A stretch of DNA of 64,000 nucleotides from Neoroseomonas terrae. Its GTDB lineage: Bacteria; Pseudomonadota; Alphaproteobacteria; Acetobacterales; Acetobacteraceae. A program made the translations under genes and the position numbers. Position 1 is the first letter of the stretch; each line of letters starts with the position of its first letter. Positions 47,483 to 56,343 of this stretch are shown one piece after another. The stretch is from contig NZ_JAAEDI010000024.1 of the NCBI RefSeq assembly GCF_018129025.1, positions 34,492 to 98,491 of the forward strand. The letters run 5' to 3'. The notes beneath the pieces are model-generated. The model had not been told where the DNA came from, made no database searches, and was given only the letters and a program-made list of their open reading frames with translations.

Positions 47483-49351
47483 TCAGACTCCGATGTCGCG
47501 GCTCTGGATCTGGCCGTCCTGGCCGACCGAGAGAATTTGGATCGGCAGGTACTCCGTCTCGTCCCGCGTGAAGTGGTTCTCGATGAACGAGGAGGCTGCC
47601 AGTGCAAAATGCCGGACCTCCTGTTGGCACTGACGCGAGAAACTCGAGGGAAGGCTGCCGTCGGCGACCCGCATGAGGTACTCGAACAGGAGCGGCCGCA
47701 GCTCCAGCGGCGCCGAGGCCAGGTCCGGTTGCCCCGGCGTCCGCAGCACCACATGCAGGCGCGGACGACCCGTGGCCGGGTCGAGGGCGGCCGTCAGCCG
47801 CTGCGGGGTCGCGGCCCGCCGAGGAACCGGGTCGAGCGAAGTGAACCTTCCACTCGAGCCGTCGGACCTGCCGATCGACCGGGCGAGCCAGATGCGCTGC
47901 GTGTCCTCGACCATCATGCCCGTCAGGGTGCGGTTGATCCCCTTCACGAGCTTGCCCGTGATCGTGTCCACGAGAGCCGGGTCGGCCGGAGGCGTCGCGG
48001 TCAATGCTTGCGCGAACGCCAAGTATTCCCCGGCGTGGTGATAGATGGTGAGCCGCCAGGGCGAGATCTGTCCCGCACCGTCGGGCGCGTCCATGAGGAA
48101 GAAGAGTCTGCGCCTCTGCGCCTCGAGGGCCGCGGCGAAGCCGTTGACGCCGGCCGCGGCCTCCGTGCCATCGCGGTAGTGGCGGAGCCGCTGGCGGAAG
48201 AGGGCGTTCCCGTATATCGGGTCTCTAGTCTCCAGCTTCGCCGCCGTATCGGCAGGCGTGCAATCCATAAGCAAATTGTCGAGCGCCGTGTTGGTCTCGC
48301 TCCCAACACCGAAAGTCTCCAGCGCGGAGAAGACCGTCAGCGCGCGCCGCCTCTCGGGCCGGACATTGAGGCCGACGGCGTTCCCGAACGGGTTCGTGCG
48401 CGCGTAGTCGAGATCCTTCGCCCGCTTCCGCGCCTCCCCGCAGGTCAGCATGGGGTGGTCGCGCTTCTTCGAATCCCCGAGCAGGATGTTGACGACGAGG
48501 ATTAGGATCTGGCGGATCGGCACGTGCTGGTCGTTCAGCGCGGCGATGCGGATAGCCTGCTTGAGGCGGCGCCGGAACGCGTCCGCCCCATCCGGCCCGG
48601 AGCCCATCAGGAGCGCACGGTTCAGGTGGATCGGGCACGGATTGGTGGTCGACTTCGCCTGGGGGCACCGCGCGCAGCCGCTGTCCCACGCCTCGTGCTT
48701 CAGGATGCTGTCGAGGACGGCGTCGAGCGTCTCGCCGGTGACAGTCCGGCTGAGGTTCAGAAGGCGGACGCGCAGCTTGCCCTCCTCGGGGGCTTCCCGA
48801 TCCCGATGCAGCATGTCGGTGAGCGTCCGGAGCACAGCCTCGTAGCGCGCCTTCCGAGGCGCCGCTTGTTCCTCCCTCTCATAGGCGTCGCGCCAGAACT
48901 TGAGCAGCTGGCCGTCGTTCGCCGCGACCAGGTAGAGAGTCTCGCGGTCCTCACCTAGGAGGCTACGGGTGACACCCTCGATCTCTTCGGCCTTCGCCGC
49001 GTCGGTGAGTTGGCTGAGATCCCGAATTATGCGGAGCGGCCGTCCATGGACCGAGGTCCGGAGGACGCCCTCCTTGCCCGGCCACTGCTTCGGATCGCCC
49101 GACGCCGCGTCGATGTAGAAGCGGCGGATGTGATAGGTCTTTCCGTCCCCCGCGGTCCCGGTGAGGATGACGCTGCATGGGTCGACCCCGAGCAGCGCCT
49201 CCTTCATGGCGTCGAACTTCGGCGCGGGCGCCTCGATGGCGGCGACGCCATGACGTGCGACCGCCGTCTGTACGTGCTCGTCTGCAAGGGAGTCCGACGC
49301 GGCGGATGGGCCGTAGCTCGCGAGGAACGCTACGAGAGGGTTGTCCTTCAT
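47483..49351 (-). CDS. dptF: DNA phosphorothioation-dependent restriction protein DptF (SspF type), P-loop ATPase
   Basis: 622 residues from ATG 49351; the upstream extension lies within sspD and is not used. Walker A GTAGDGKT at residues 65-72. A cysteine cluster near 235-255 (GCARCPQAKSTTNPCPIHLN) may bind zinc. Segment ILILVVNILLGDSKKRDHPM and the C-terminal part (HFTRDETEYLPIQILSV) are typical of DptF. The gene starts 14 bp after sspD and is followed 2 bp later by dptG, so modification and restriction genes form one transcription unit. Confidence 0.86.
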   Translation of the reverse strand: MKDNPLVAFLASYGPSAASDSLADEHVQTAVARHGVAAIEAPAPKFDAMKEALLGVDPCSVILTGTAGDGKTYHIRRFYIDAASGDPKQWPGKEGVLRTSVHGRPLRIIRDLSQLTDAAKAEEIEGVTRSLLGEDRETLYLVAANDGQLLKFWRDAYEREEQAAPRKARYEAVLRTLTDMLHRDREAPEEGKLRVRLLNLSRTVTGETLDAVLDSILKHEAWDSGCARCPQAKSTTNPCPIHLNRALLMGSGPDGADAFRRRLKQAIRIAALNDQHVPIRQILILVVNILLGDSKKRDHPMLTCGEARKRAKDLDYARTNPFGNAVGLNVRPERRRALTVFSALETFGVGSETNTALDNLLMDCTPADTAAKLETRDPIYGNALFRQRLRHYRDGTEAAAGVNGFAAALEAQRRRLFFLMDAPDGAGQISPWRLTIYHHAGEYLAFAQALTATPPADPALVDTITGKLVKGINRTLTGMMVEDTQRIWLARSIGRSDGSSGRFTSLDPVPRRAATPQRLTAALDPATGRPRLHVVLRTPGQPDLASAPLELRPLLFEYLMRVADGSLPSSFSRQCQQEVRHFALAASSFIENHFTRDETEYLPIQILSVGQDGQIQSRDIGV

Positions 49352-49365
49352 CACGGCGCCCCCGC

Positions 49366-50178
49366 TCAAAGGTGGCAGATCGCGCAGCCGTCGTCGTCCG
49401 ACTTCGGCTTCATGTCGCGCCTCGGCATGCGTTCGATGTCGGACAGGGAGCGTCCGTCCACCCAAGTGTAGCGGCGTCCGTTCCGGCCGCCCTCGTACGT
49501 CTTTGCCTTCTCGAACAGCTCGGGGTGTCGCTCGCGCAGTCCCTGCCATTCACCGATCTGCTGGTAGAAGCAGAAGTAGCAGCCGGAACGGGACCGCCAA
49601 TCGTAGTAACCCGGCGCGCCGAGGCCGCTCTCATCGAGCGTGCGCTGCACGTCCGCCAGGGTGATACCTTCGTCCTTGAACGGGTAGACCGGGGTGATGT
49701 TCGGCTGCTCGGAGAGCAGCACCGGCTTCCCGTTGCCCAGATAGCCCGAGCGGTTCTCGTCTGCGCGGATCGCGATGTAGGAGTACGCCCTATCGGGCCC
49801 GATGTACCGCTCGAACGGGTGGATCTTCAGCATCCGCGTACACCAGCGGGAACGGGGGCTCGGGAGAAACCCGGAGAAGTGGTCGTAGAGCACCACGTCG
49901 AACGGGTTCCGGCCCGGCTTCTCCCCGACGCCGAGCATCTCGAGCGCGGTGATCCGGGTGACCTTCTGCCCGAGGACGTGCTCAAGCCGCTCGAAGTAGT
50001 CGTAGGTCTCCGGCAGCTCCGCACCCGTGTCGGAGAAGACATACTCGAACGCGACGTGCGGATATCTTTGCGCAAGGTAAATCGACAACGCCGTGCTGTC
50101 CTTACCGCCCGACAGCGGCACGATGTGGCGCGCCGAGGCGTCACGGACTGCATCCTCCGTCTTCGCAACCGTAGTCAT
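49366..50178 (-). CDS. sspD: SspD / DndC-type ATP pyrophosphatase of phosphorothioate modification
   Basis: 270 residues from ATG 50178. PP-loop SGGKDST at 23-29, as in PAPS reductases and DndC. Conserved cysteines at 113 (RWCTRMLK), 200/203 (SGCYFCFYQQ) and 265/268 (DGCAICHL) could hold an iron-sulfur cluster or carry sulfur. Role by family: activates the DNA phosphate with ATP so sulfur can replace a non-bridging oxygen. It is about half the length of DndC of Dnd systems, which fits the Ssp type. The start overlaps the sspC stop (ATGA). Confidence 0.86.
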   Translation of the reverse strand: MTTVAKTEDAVRDASARHIVPLSGGKDSTALSIYLAQRYPHVAFEYVFSDTGAELPETYDYFERLEHVLGQKVTRITALEMLGVGEKPGRNPFDVVLYDHFSGFLPSPRSRWCTRMLKIHPFERYIGPDRAYSYIAIRADENRSGYLGNGKPVLLSEQPNITPVYPFKDEGITLADVQRTLDESGLGAPGYYDWRSRSGCYFCFYQQIGEWQGLRERHPELFEKAKTYEGGRNGRRYTWVDGRSLSDIERMPRRDMKPKSDDDGCAICHL

Positions 50179-53100
50179 CTCGTCCCCCCTGCGGCCAGCT
50201 GCATTGGCGCCGCGTTCTCCCGGATCTTCCTGAGCTGCGCCTGTAGTGCCTCGATTCGGGCGTTGATGACCTCCTCGAGGTCGCCGCCCGGCGTCAGATC
50301 GGACAGCGCCGCATCCTCTATGCGCACGCGGCACTCGCGCAGCGCCTTGCGAAGCTGTGACGCTGTGCCGTCCTCCCAGCGATCGATTCCTCTTTGGAGC
50401 AGGACCGAGCTCACCGCGCGCGCCAGGCTCTCGGCGGTGTATCGCCCGTTCGTCGTATCGAGCGCCGTGCGCAAGACCGCCTTGTCGATCATCGTCAGGT
50501 CCTCGCGGCGAAGGAGCGACGGCACGTCGAAGCAGCGGACCCAGGTCTGGACGCCGGCGACCGGGTCGTCGCTCCGCCGCAGGCTCAGCACGTCGGCAAC
50601 GACCTCCACGGCCTCGCGCGTGTAGCCCTCGACGAGGCGGTCCACGTCCGCACGGGCCTTCTCGGCCACCCGGAGCGCCGAGGCGAAGCGTCCGCCCTTG
50701 TGCAGGTTGCCGAACGCCTCGGGGAGCGCCGACAGGATCAGCCGCGGGGGGTCGTCGATGTCGGCCAGCAGGCTCAGCAGTTTTCGGCCGTCGTCCGTGT
50801 GCCGCCTGGAGCGCCGGACGCCGTCCGACAGGGAACGCCGCCACGCGGACAGCGCGTCGGCCGCGAAGCGGACGGCGTCGTCCATCGGACCGGGCGTCCG
50901 ATGGCTGAAGATGTAGGCCAATTCCGAAAGGTAGCGGCGGGTCTCTTCGTCCGATGGATGGACCTCGACCTCGACGCGCTGCGGGTCGAGGAACATGCGG
51001 CTCGCGTCGAAGCCCAGCACGTCGCTCGGGTAGGCGCCATCGACGCGAAGACTCACGGCGCGGCCGAACGCCTTGAAGCCTGCGACGACCAAGAGCGGCA
51101 GCACGCCCGCCGGAAGGCCGATCGGGGGAGCCGACAGGGTGGACACAATGTCGGCGAGGGACTTCCGGCCCGGTGACCGGAAGAATTCGGCGACAATGGC
51201 CCAGGCGGCGCGGAGGCCCGGGTCTCGCAGGTCTTCCGGAGCCGCGAAGCGGCCAGCGTCACTCTCCGAGGAGTAGAGGCCCGTCTCCTCCAGCACGGTC
51301 TTGAGGACCGAGCCTTCGGCGGAGGTCAGCTCCTCCTCGCGGTAACCAAACCGCGGACTCCCGCCACGCTCGAGGATCCGGGTCAGGACGCGGATGCGGG
51401 CCGTCTCCATCTGGCGCGACAGGCGGTTTCGCATCAGCTGGTCGTTCACGATCCGAGGCGTCCGCGGATACAGCGCGTCCAACAGCGAGCTGGCGGCCAC
51501 GCCCCCAGGGTAGTCGCGGTTCACCCGCAAGCGCTCCCCGGCACGCCACCATTCGGCCGCGGTCGGTCGGTCCGTGGTCAGCCTGTGCAACAGCACCGCG
51601 AGCTGCCTCCGCGCGACGGCCAGGAGTTCGGTCAGCTCCTGGCGGACGAGCGGGTCTTCTGCTTCGAGAGAGCTGTCGGCCTGCAGCGCGACGAGGGCGT
51701 CGATCTCGAGCGCCGCCTCGAGCACGGAGATCGGCTCGGAGGGCAGGACCACGAGCGCACAGTCGGAACCCGGCCATCCTGCCTCGACGCGCCTGCGGGC
51801 GCGGTCGAGCTCCTCGGCCGAGTCGGCCAGCACGTAGTAGACCTGTCCCCATTCCGACCTGCCATGGTCGGCCGCGGGCGGAGAAGCGCCCGCTCCCACG
51901 TCGCTGGCGCGGACGTATCTACCCGTCACGTATCGCGCCGTGCCGAACTTCAGGTTGTGACCTGTCGGGCGCACGAACGGCGCGGGATGCTGAGCCTCCA
52001 GGAAGGACAGGAGGTCGAACCCCTCCATCCGCCGCGCGCGCTCGTCCCGGACGCGGCTCGCGAGGTCCACGTCGGCGCCATGCCAGATGGAGACGTCGTC
52101 GTTCAGCTTACGGTGCAGGAGGAGCTTCCGCGCGATGAGCGCCTCGACGGCCTGGGCGGCGCGATCGGCGGAAACGCCGCCGTGGCTCGAGACCGCCGTC
52201 TCGAGGGTTGCGCGTGCCAGCCTGCGCCGCTCGCCATCCACGCCCATCTGGAGAAGGCAAGCCGCCGCGAGCGCCTCGCGCTCCACGTCGTCGGCCGCCC
52301 GGCTGCGTGCGGTCTCGGTCTCGACCCAGCGACGGTGAGAGCCGCCGATGCCGACGTCCGACCGCATGGAGTCTGAGATGCCCTGGTACACCTCCTCCAT
52401 CCCGATCGACCGGGACAGGTTGGCGCTGTCGATGAAGCCGAAAAGGCTGCGCTCGTTCTGGCCGATCCGCGCAACGAGGCGCGGAAGCACGTGCAGTGCC
52501 GCCGCCGAGACAGGATAGGCGCGCCCGAGCAGGGCGGCGACGTGGCCCTCGTCGGACATGCCGTCGAACCAGCCAGCGGCGATGGCGCCGCGCGCGGCGC
52601 GGCGGAGGACCGCCTCCTTAGGGGGCCGGACCCCGTCCGGTCGGCGCTCGGAGATGACTGTCGCGGCAAGCCCGTATAGCTCTTGGCTGTCCTCGACGAA
52701 GCGGATCTGCTCGAAGCGCCCCTCGATCTTCCGCCACTCGTTCCGCGAGGTCTGGTTCAGGACGGTGGCGTAGGCGAGCAGGTTCTGGTGCAGTAGGAGC
52801 GTGAGGCTCGCCGACGGCTCGCGCGCGCGGACGGCCCACTCCGCCAGCCGCTGCACCGCGTCGAGCTCTCGCGATCGCCCCTCGTTGACGATGCCTTCCA
52901 GGTGGCGGCCGAACTCGTCCCACACGATGGCGATGCGGTCCGCGCCGTCCAAGGCTTCTAGCGCGTCGAGGGCGGCCTCGATTCCGCGGCCCTTCTTCGC
53001 GCCGACTGCCTCGCACAGCGCGCCTGGAAGATCGCGGACGTGACCGCTGAGCACGATGATCCGACCGCGGTCGCGCTGCTTCGTGCGGCGCTCGGCCGCG

Positions 53101-53366
53101 ATGGCCAAGTCAGGGTCCACCGACCCCATCTTCGCCACGACGTCCCGCAGGACAGTCTTGTCGCCGTTGGAGACGAGGAGGCATCCCACCCCCGCCGCCA
53201 GCGACTTCCCGCTGCCGTAGGCGGCGATCACCATGCGCGCCCCGCTCTCGAGGACGGCGCGAACGACCGGCGCTGAGCGCCGAGTCGGCTGATAGTGGGC
53301 TAGCCTGCGCGGATCGAGCAGATCTTCGCGAAGGTTGACCGAGCGGAACCGGACCACGCCGCTCAT
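50175..53366 (-). CDS. sspC: SspC-type P-loop ATPase of single-strand phosphorothioation
   Basis: 1063 residues. Near the N-terminus is an atypical Walker A AAYGSGKS at about 48-55 and Walker B IAIVWDEFGRHLEG from about 146. The rest is a long helical protein with a mixed C-terminal region and no further motif I recognise. Position between the DUF4007 gene and the PP-loop gene, with 4-bp overlaps on both sides, identifies it as SspC, the ATPase that helps the DUF4007 nickase and SspD place sulfur on one strand. Confidence 0.82.
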   Translation of the reverse strand: MSGVVRFRSVNLREDLLDPRRLAHYQPTRRSAPVVRAVLESGARMVIAAYGSGKSLAAGVGCLLVSNGDKTVLRDVVAKMGSVDPDLAIAAERRTKQRDRGRIIVLSGHVRDLPGALCEAVGAKKGRGIEAALDALEALDGADRIAIVWDEFGRHLEGIVNEGRSRELDAVQRLAEWAVRAREPSASLTLLLHQNLLAYATVLNQTSRNEWRKIEGRFEQIRFVEDSQELYGLAATVISERRPDGVRPPKEAVLRRAARGAIAAGWFDGMSDEGHVAALLGRAYPVSAAALHVLPRLVARIGQNERSLFGFIDSANLSRSIGMEEVYQGISDSMRSDVGIGGSHRRWVETETARSRAADDVEREALAAACLLQMGVDGERRRLARATLETAVSSHGGVSADRAAQAVEALIARKLLLHRKLNDDVSIWHGADVDLASRVRDERARRMEGFDLLSFLEAQHPAPFVRPTGHNLKFGTARYVTGRYVRASDVGAGASPPAADHGRSEWGQVYYVLADSAEELDRARRRVEAGWPGSDCALVVLPSEPISVLEAALEIDALVALQADSSLEAEDPLVRQELTELLAVARRQLAVLLHRLTTDRPTAAEWWRAGERLRVNRDYPGGVAASSLLDALYPRTPRIVNDQLMRNRLSRQMETARIRVLTRILERGGSPRFGYREEELTSAEGSVLKTVLEETGLYSSESDAGRFAAPEDLRDPGLRAAWAIVAEFFRSPGRKSLADIVSTLSAPPIGLPAGVLPLLVVAGFKAFGRAVSLRVDGAYPSDVLGFDASRMFLDPQRVEVEVHPSDEETRRYLSELAYIFSHRTPGPMDDAVRFAADALSAWRRSLSDGVRRSRRHTDDGRKLLSLLADIDDPPRLILSALPEAFGNLHKGGRFASALRVAEKARADVDRLVEGYTREAVEVVADVLSLRRSDDPVAGVQTWVRCFDVPSLLRREDLTMIDKAVLRTALDTTNGRYTAESLARAVSSVLLQRGIDRWEDGTASQLRKALRECRVRIEDAALSDLTPGGDLEEVINARIEALQAQLRKIRENAAPMQLAAGGTR

Positions 53367-54292
53367 GCCGCAGCCCCGATGCGCTGGAAGTGCCGGTCGA
53401 GCCAGTCCGCCGCGTCCGTCGTCGGGACACGCAGCCGACGCTCCGCGCCGAGCAGGTCGAGAGCGACCCCGCGCCCCTTGAACTCCGCGGCGGCCCGAAT
53501 CGCCATGTCTTCGATGGTCTCGGCGTCGAGATTGAAGACCGTGCCCGGGCCGCCGCGGCGCCCGAGCATCTCGCCGACCGACATGGCCTCCTGGCCCACG
53601 TCAGCCGCCGCGAGCGCGACGCAAGCCGCGAACGCCTCAAGCGGCACGCCGTCAAGTGGGCGCGTCTTTTCGAAGCGGCCGGTGTCGGCATGCTTCACCA
53701 CGAGTCCGAGGTCTCGCAGGGGCGAGGACGTGCCGTCCTCCGGATCCTGCGGCTCGGCGGCGGCTGGCGCGGCGTAGGCGATCAGCGCGCAGGCAACGTC
53801 GCGCTGCGCGACCTGCTGGGAGGGCTCCTTGGTGGCGTTGAGTCTGAGGTGCCGGACGTATGCCTCCACGCAGACCGCACGGTCGAAATTACGCTCACGG
53901 AAGTCGGAGAAGAACCAGCCCCAGACGCTGTTCACGCGACGGGCCAGGTGCAAATGCACGAACCACCAGGTGGCCGGATACTCGAGGTAAGGGTCGTGGT
54001 CCTGAATCACGCGCGCAAGCCTGGTCAGCCGGAGGTCGCGCGACCGGCGCGCCTCTCCCTCGCCATCGTCGCGCTCGGCGAGTCCGGTCGCCTCCATCCA
54101 GTAGCGAAGGGACTTCACCATCCGGCTGCCCAGACCGAGTTTCACGACGGCGGTCTCTTCGTCGTGGAAGCCCTCATCCGCGCCGGTCATGTGGCTGATG
54201 CCCTTCCCGAGCCAGCCATGCCGGACGGCGAAGGTCTCGTGCCGCCCGAACTCGAATTTCCGGCGCTCATTGGTCGCGGCTGCCGCCGTCAT
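53363..54292 (-). CDS. sspB: SspB (DUF4007) protein of single-strand phosphorothioation
   Basis: 309 residues from ATG 54292, which overlaps the sspA stop by 4 bp; a longer frame reaches into sspA and is rejected. The start FEFGRHETFAVRHGWLGKG is the DUF4007 signature. Further on are LTRLARVIQDHDPYLEYPAT, WWFVHLHLARR and a C-terminal winged-helix-like part. SspB proteins were reported to nick DNA in a sequence-dependent way to open the site for sulfur insertion. Presence of DUF4007 rather than DndB/DndE makes this an Ssp, not a Dnd, system. Confidence 0.86.
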   Translation of the reverse strand: MTAAAATNERRKFEFGRHETFAVRHGWLGKGISHMTGADEGFHDEETAVVKLGLGSRMVKSLRYWMEATGLAERDDGEGEARRSRDLRLTRLARVIQDHDPYLEYPATWWFVHLHLARRVNSVWGWFFSDFRERNFDRAVCVEAYVRHLRLNATKEPSQQVAQRDVACALIAYAAPAAAEPQDPEDGTSSPLRDLGLVVKHADTGRFEKTRPLDGVPLEAFAACVALAAADVGQEAMSVGEMLGRRGGPGTVFNLDAETIEDMAIRAAAEFKGRGVALDLLGAERRLRVPTTDAADWLDRHFQRIGAAA

Positions 54293-55482
54293 ACGTACTT
54301 CCCCAATGCCTGAGCGACGGCGCGCGCTGCTCGCCGTGCCTCTTCGATCGTGTTGAGCGCCGAAAAGGAGAACCTGACGCTGGAAAAGGCATCCCCCTCG
54401 GAGAGACCCATCGCGCGCAAGACGTGCGACGGTTCGGGCTTGCCGCTCGAGCAGGCAGATCCCTGCGAGCAAGCGATTCCCTGAGCGTCCAGCCGAGCCA
54501 TGATCTCCGTCCCATCGCTCCCGGGGAAGCGGACGTTGGAAGTATTCGGAAGGCGCGGCGATGCGGCACCGTTGATCCGGGCGTCAGGCACAAGCTCAGC
54601 CAAGCTGTCCTCAAATGTGTTCCGAGCCGCCCGCATGCGCGCCGCCGCATCCTCCAGCGATCGCGCTCTGATGGCAGCCGCCAACCCGAGACCAACCGCG
54701 CCCGGTAGGTTGTGGGTGCCGGAGCGGAGACCCCGCTCCTGTCCACCGCCGCGGACGAGCGCGGCCACGCGACGTTCGTCCGGATCAGCCAAGATGAGCG
54801 CGCCAGTCCCTTGGGGACCATGCACCTTGTGGCCTGAAAATGTCAGCGCATCGATCCCGCTTGCCGCAACATCGACCGGGATCCGGCCAATTGCTTGGGC
54901 AGCGTCGCAGTGGAAGAATGCGTCGGGACGGACCGATCGTACGGCGGCAGCGAGCGCGTGCACTGGCTGAACGACCCCAGTTTCGCTGTTCGCCCACTGA
55001 ATGCTGACAAGGAGAGGGCCGGGTGACGCTGCGACGGCGGCGAGCCGGAGCGCCTCGGGGTCAAGAAGACCGTCGGCGGAAACGTCGAGATACACGACTT
55101 GGCAACCGCGCCTTCCGAGTGCCTCGGCCGGACGAAGCACGGACGCATGCTCGACCCGCGACGTGATCACGCACCGCCAAGCAGGGGCAGGATCGCCCCC
55201 TAGCAGGATGATGTTATTCGCCTCGGTTCCTCCAGACGTAAAGAAAACCCCGTCTGGAACCGCCCCAGCTACCAGTTCGCATACGCCGTCGCGCGCCACC
55301 TCCAGCTCAACTCGAGCCTCGCCACCTAACCAATGCGCGCTCGACGGGTTGGCCCACGTCTCGGCCATCGTCCGGGCGACGCGTTCAATCACCTGCGGCA
55401 ATGGGCGCGTCGTGGCGTTGTGGTCGAGATAGATAGGGGAAGGCAGATCAAGGCTGTCTGGCAGTCGCGCGACGACCGTCAC
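54289..55482 (-). CDS. sspA: SspA-type cysteine desulfurase
   Basis: 397 residues, full length for an IscS/DndA-like enzyme. It binds PLP through Lys219 (FSGHKVHGPQG), with EHAS at 111-114 and HCDAAQ at 191-196 as cofactor ligands. Cys344 in QGSACSSGKPE is the persulfide-forming residue. It takes sulfur from cysteine and hands it to SspD. It overlaps the 98-aa gene upstream and sspB downstream by 4 bp each. Having its own desulfurase means the operon does not rely on a housekeeping IscS. Confidence 0.92.
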   Translation of the reverse strand: MTVVARLPDSLDLPSPIYLDHNATTRPLPQVIERVARTMAETWANPSSAHWLGGEARVELEVARDGVCELVAGAVPDGVFFTSGGTEANNIILLGGDPAPAWRCVITSRVEHASVLRPAEALGRRGCQVVYLDVSADGLLDPEALRLAAVAASPGPLLVSIQWANSETGVVQPVHALAAAVRSVRPDAFFHCDAAQAIGRIPVDVAASGIDALTFSGHKVHGPQGTGALILADPDERRVAALVRGGGQERGLRSGTHNLPGAVGLGLAAAIRARSLEDAAARMRAARNTFEDSLAELVPDARINGAASPRLPNTSNVRFPGSDGTEIMARLDAQGIACSQGSACSSGKPEPSHVLRAMGLSEGDAFSSVRFSFSALNTIEEARRAARAVAQALGKYV

Positions 55483-55775
55483 GACTGCCTCGCGGCTGGG
55501 TAGTCCTTCCGGATGTCCTCGAAGCGTTCTGTGACGGAAAAGCCGCGCTGTAGCACCTCGAGCTGCACATCGATCATCCGCTCAGGGAGCGTGCGGATGC
55601 CGGGAAGGGCAAGGCGCCGCTTCTTCGGCTTGGAGGCTAGCGCAATTAGGTCGGCATACCGCAGGCCGCCAATTACCTTGGTCTTCGGCTGCCCGTCGGG
55701 ATCGAGCTGCCAGCGCTGATACGGAATAGCGAAGGGAGAGCCGAGTATTAGGCGCATGAAGGATGCGGAGCCCAT
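55479..55775 (-). CDS. Small unknown protein, first gene of the phosphorothioation operon
   Basis: 98 residues: FMRLILGSPFAIPYQRWQLD, a central KPKKRRLALPGIRTLPERMI and a helical C-terminus (VLQRGFSVTERFEDIRKDYP). No family is recognised. It is basic in the middle and could contact DNA, but there is no clear HTH. Its stop overlaps the sspA start (ATGA), so it is made from the same message. Possible roles are a regulator or an accessory factor of the modification complex; both are guesses. Confidence 0.6.
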   Translation of the reverse strand: MGSASFMRLILGSPFAIPYQRWQLDPDGQPKTKVIGGLRYADLIALASKPKKRRLALPGIRTLPERMIDVQLEVLQRGFSVTERFEDIRKDYPAARQS

Positions 55776-55787
55776 CGCTGGATCACC

Positions 55788-55815
55788 TGCCGGCTAAATT
55801 TCCGGCAAGATTATC
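55788..55815 (-). promoter_or_regulatory. Putative promoter and operator of the phosphorothioation operon
   Basis: On the minus strand a -10-like GATAAT (55815-55810) is followed at once by an inverted repeat TGCCGG-N8-CCGGCA (55788-55807) whose 8-base centre is AT-only apart from one G:C pair. The repeat ends 12 bp before the ATG at 55775, so it would cover the transcription start or leader and fits a repressor site. No good -35 is seen, suggesting dependence on another factor. Confidence 0.45.
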
Positions 55816-55914
55816 AACTTTGTGTGCTTCGTGAAGCCCATTGGTGCAAGCAGGTGTGACGGCGATCACTTCGTGGATGAAACGTATCTGATAACCGGTG
55901 GCACACTCCCGGCG

Positions 55915-56343
55915 TTACGCAAGCGTGGGAGCGCTCGGGCGGCGCGGCACTGGATCACCACCAACGGGAAGCGGCCATTGCGCTCGCTGCTGTTCCCATT
56001 CCGGAGGGGACGGCTCCAGCAGCCCCGGCAGCGTCATCCCTTCTGGCTGGCGCCCATCGAGGATGGCCTCCACGATGTCCGGCGCCAGCAGCGTCAGCCG
56101 CAGCACGCGCGAGACATAGGACGAGTTGATCTTCTCGGCCGCGGCGAGCTCGTTAATGGTCGCAAAGCGCCCCGACTCCAGCATCCGCCGCCACCGGAAC
56201 GCCCGCGCCACCGCCTTGATGAGCGTGATGTCCTGCCGGCGTTCCAGCGCCAGTACGCCCGGCGCGACCATCGCCTTCCGCCCGCCGCGCGGCTTCACCC
56301 GGAGGGGGATGACCACCGTCAGGGTCTGCGCCGCGTCGCTCAT
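55915..56343 (-). CDS. HTH-containing protein of the DUF2924-recombinase cassette
   Basis: 142 residues from ATG 56343, which overlaps the recombinase stop by 4 bp. Opens TLTVVIPLRVKPRGGRKAMV, then LIKAVARAFRWRRMLESGRF, and the HTH ATINELAAAEKINSSYVSRV. Ends LLAPDIVEAILDGRQPEGMT and a Pro/Trp-rich tail. This protein regularly follows the large serine recombinase in such cassettes and probably binds DNA, perhaps as a directionality or copy factor (inference). Confidence 0.75.
   Translation of the reverse strand: MSDAAQTLTVVIPLRVKPRGGRKAMVAPGVLALERRQDITLIKAVARAFRWRRMLESGRFATINELAAAEKINSSYVSRVLRLTLLAPDIVEAILDGRQPEGMTLPGLLEPSPPEWEQQRAQWPLPVGGDPVPRRPSAPTLA

Noticed and set aside
49366..50844. 492-codon frame suggesting a full-length DndC
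   Set aside because: The first 222 codons lie inside sspC and have no homology to DndC. The ATG at 50178 with an ATGA overlap is the start.
38475..55775. Classical Dnd system (dndBCDE)
   Set aside because: No DndB, DndD or DndE-like product is present; DUF4007 and the short PP-loop protein indicate the Ssp type.
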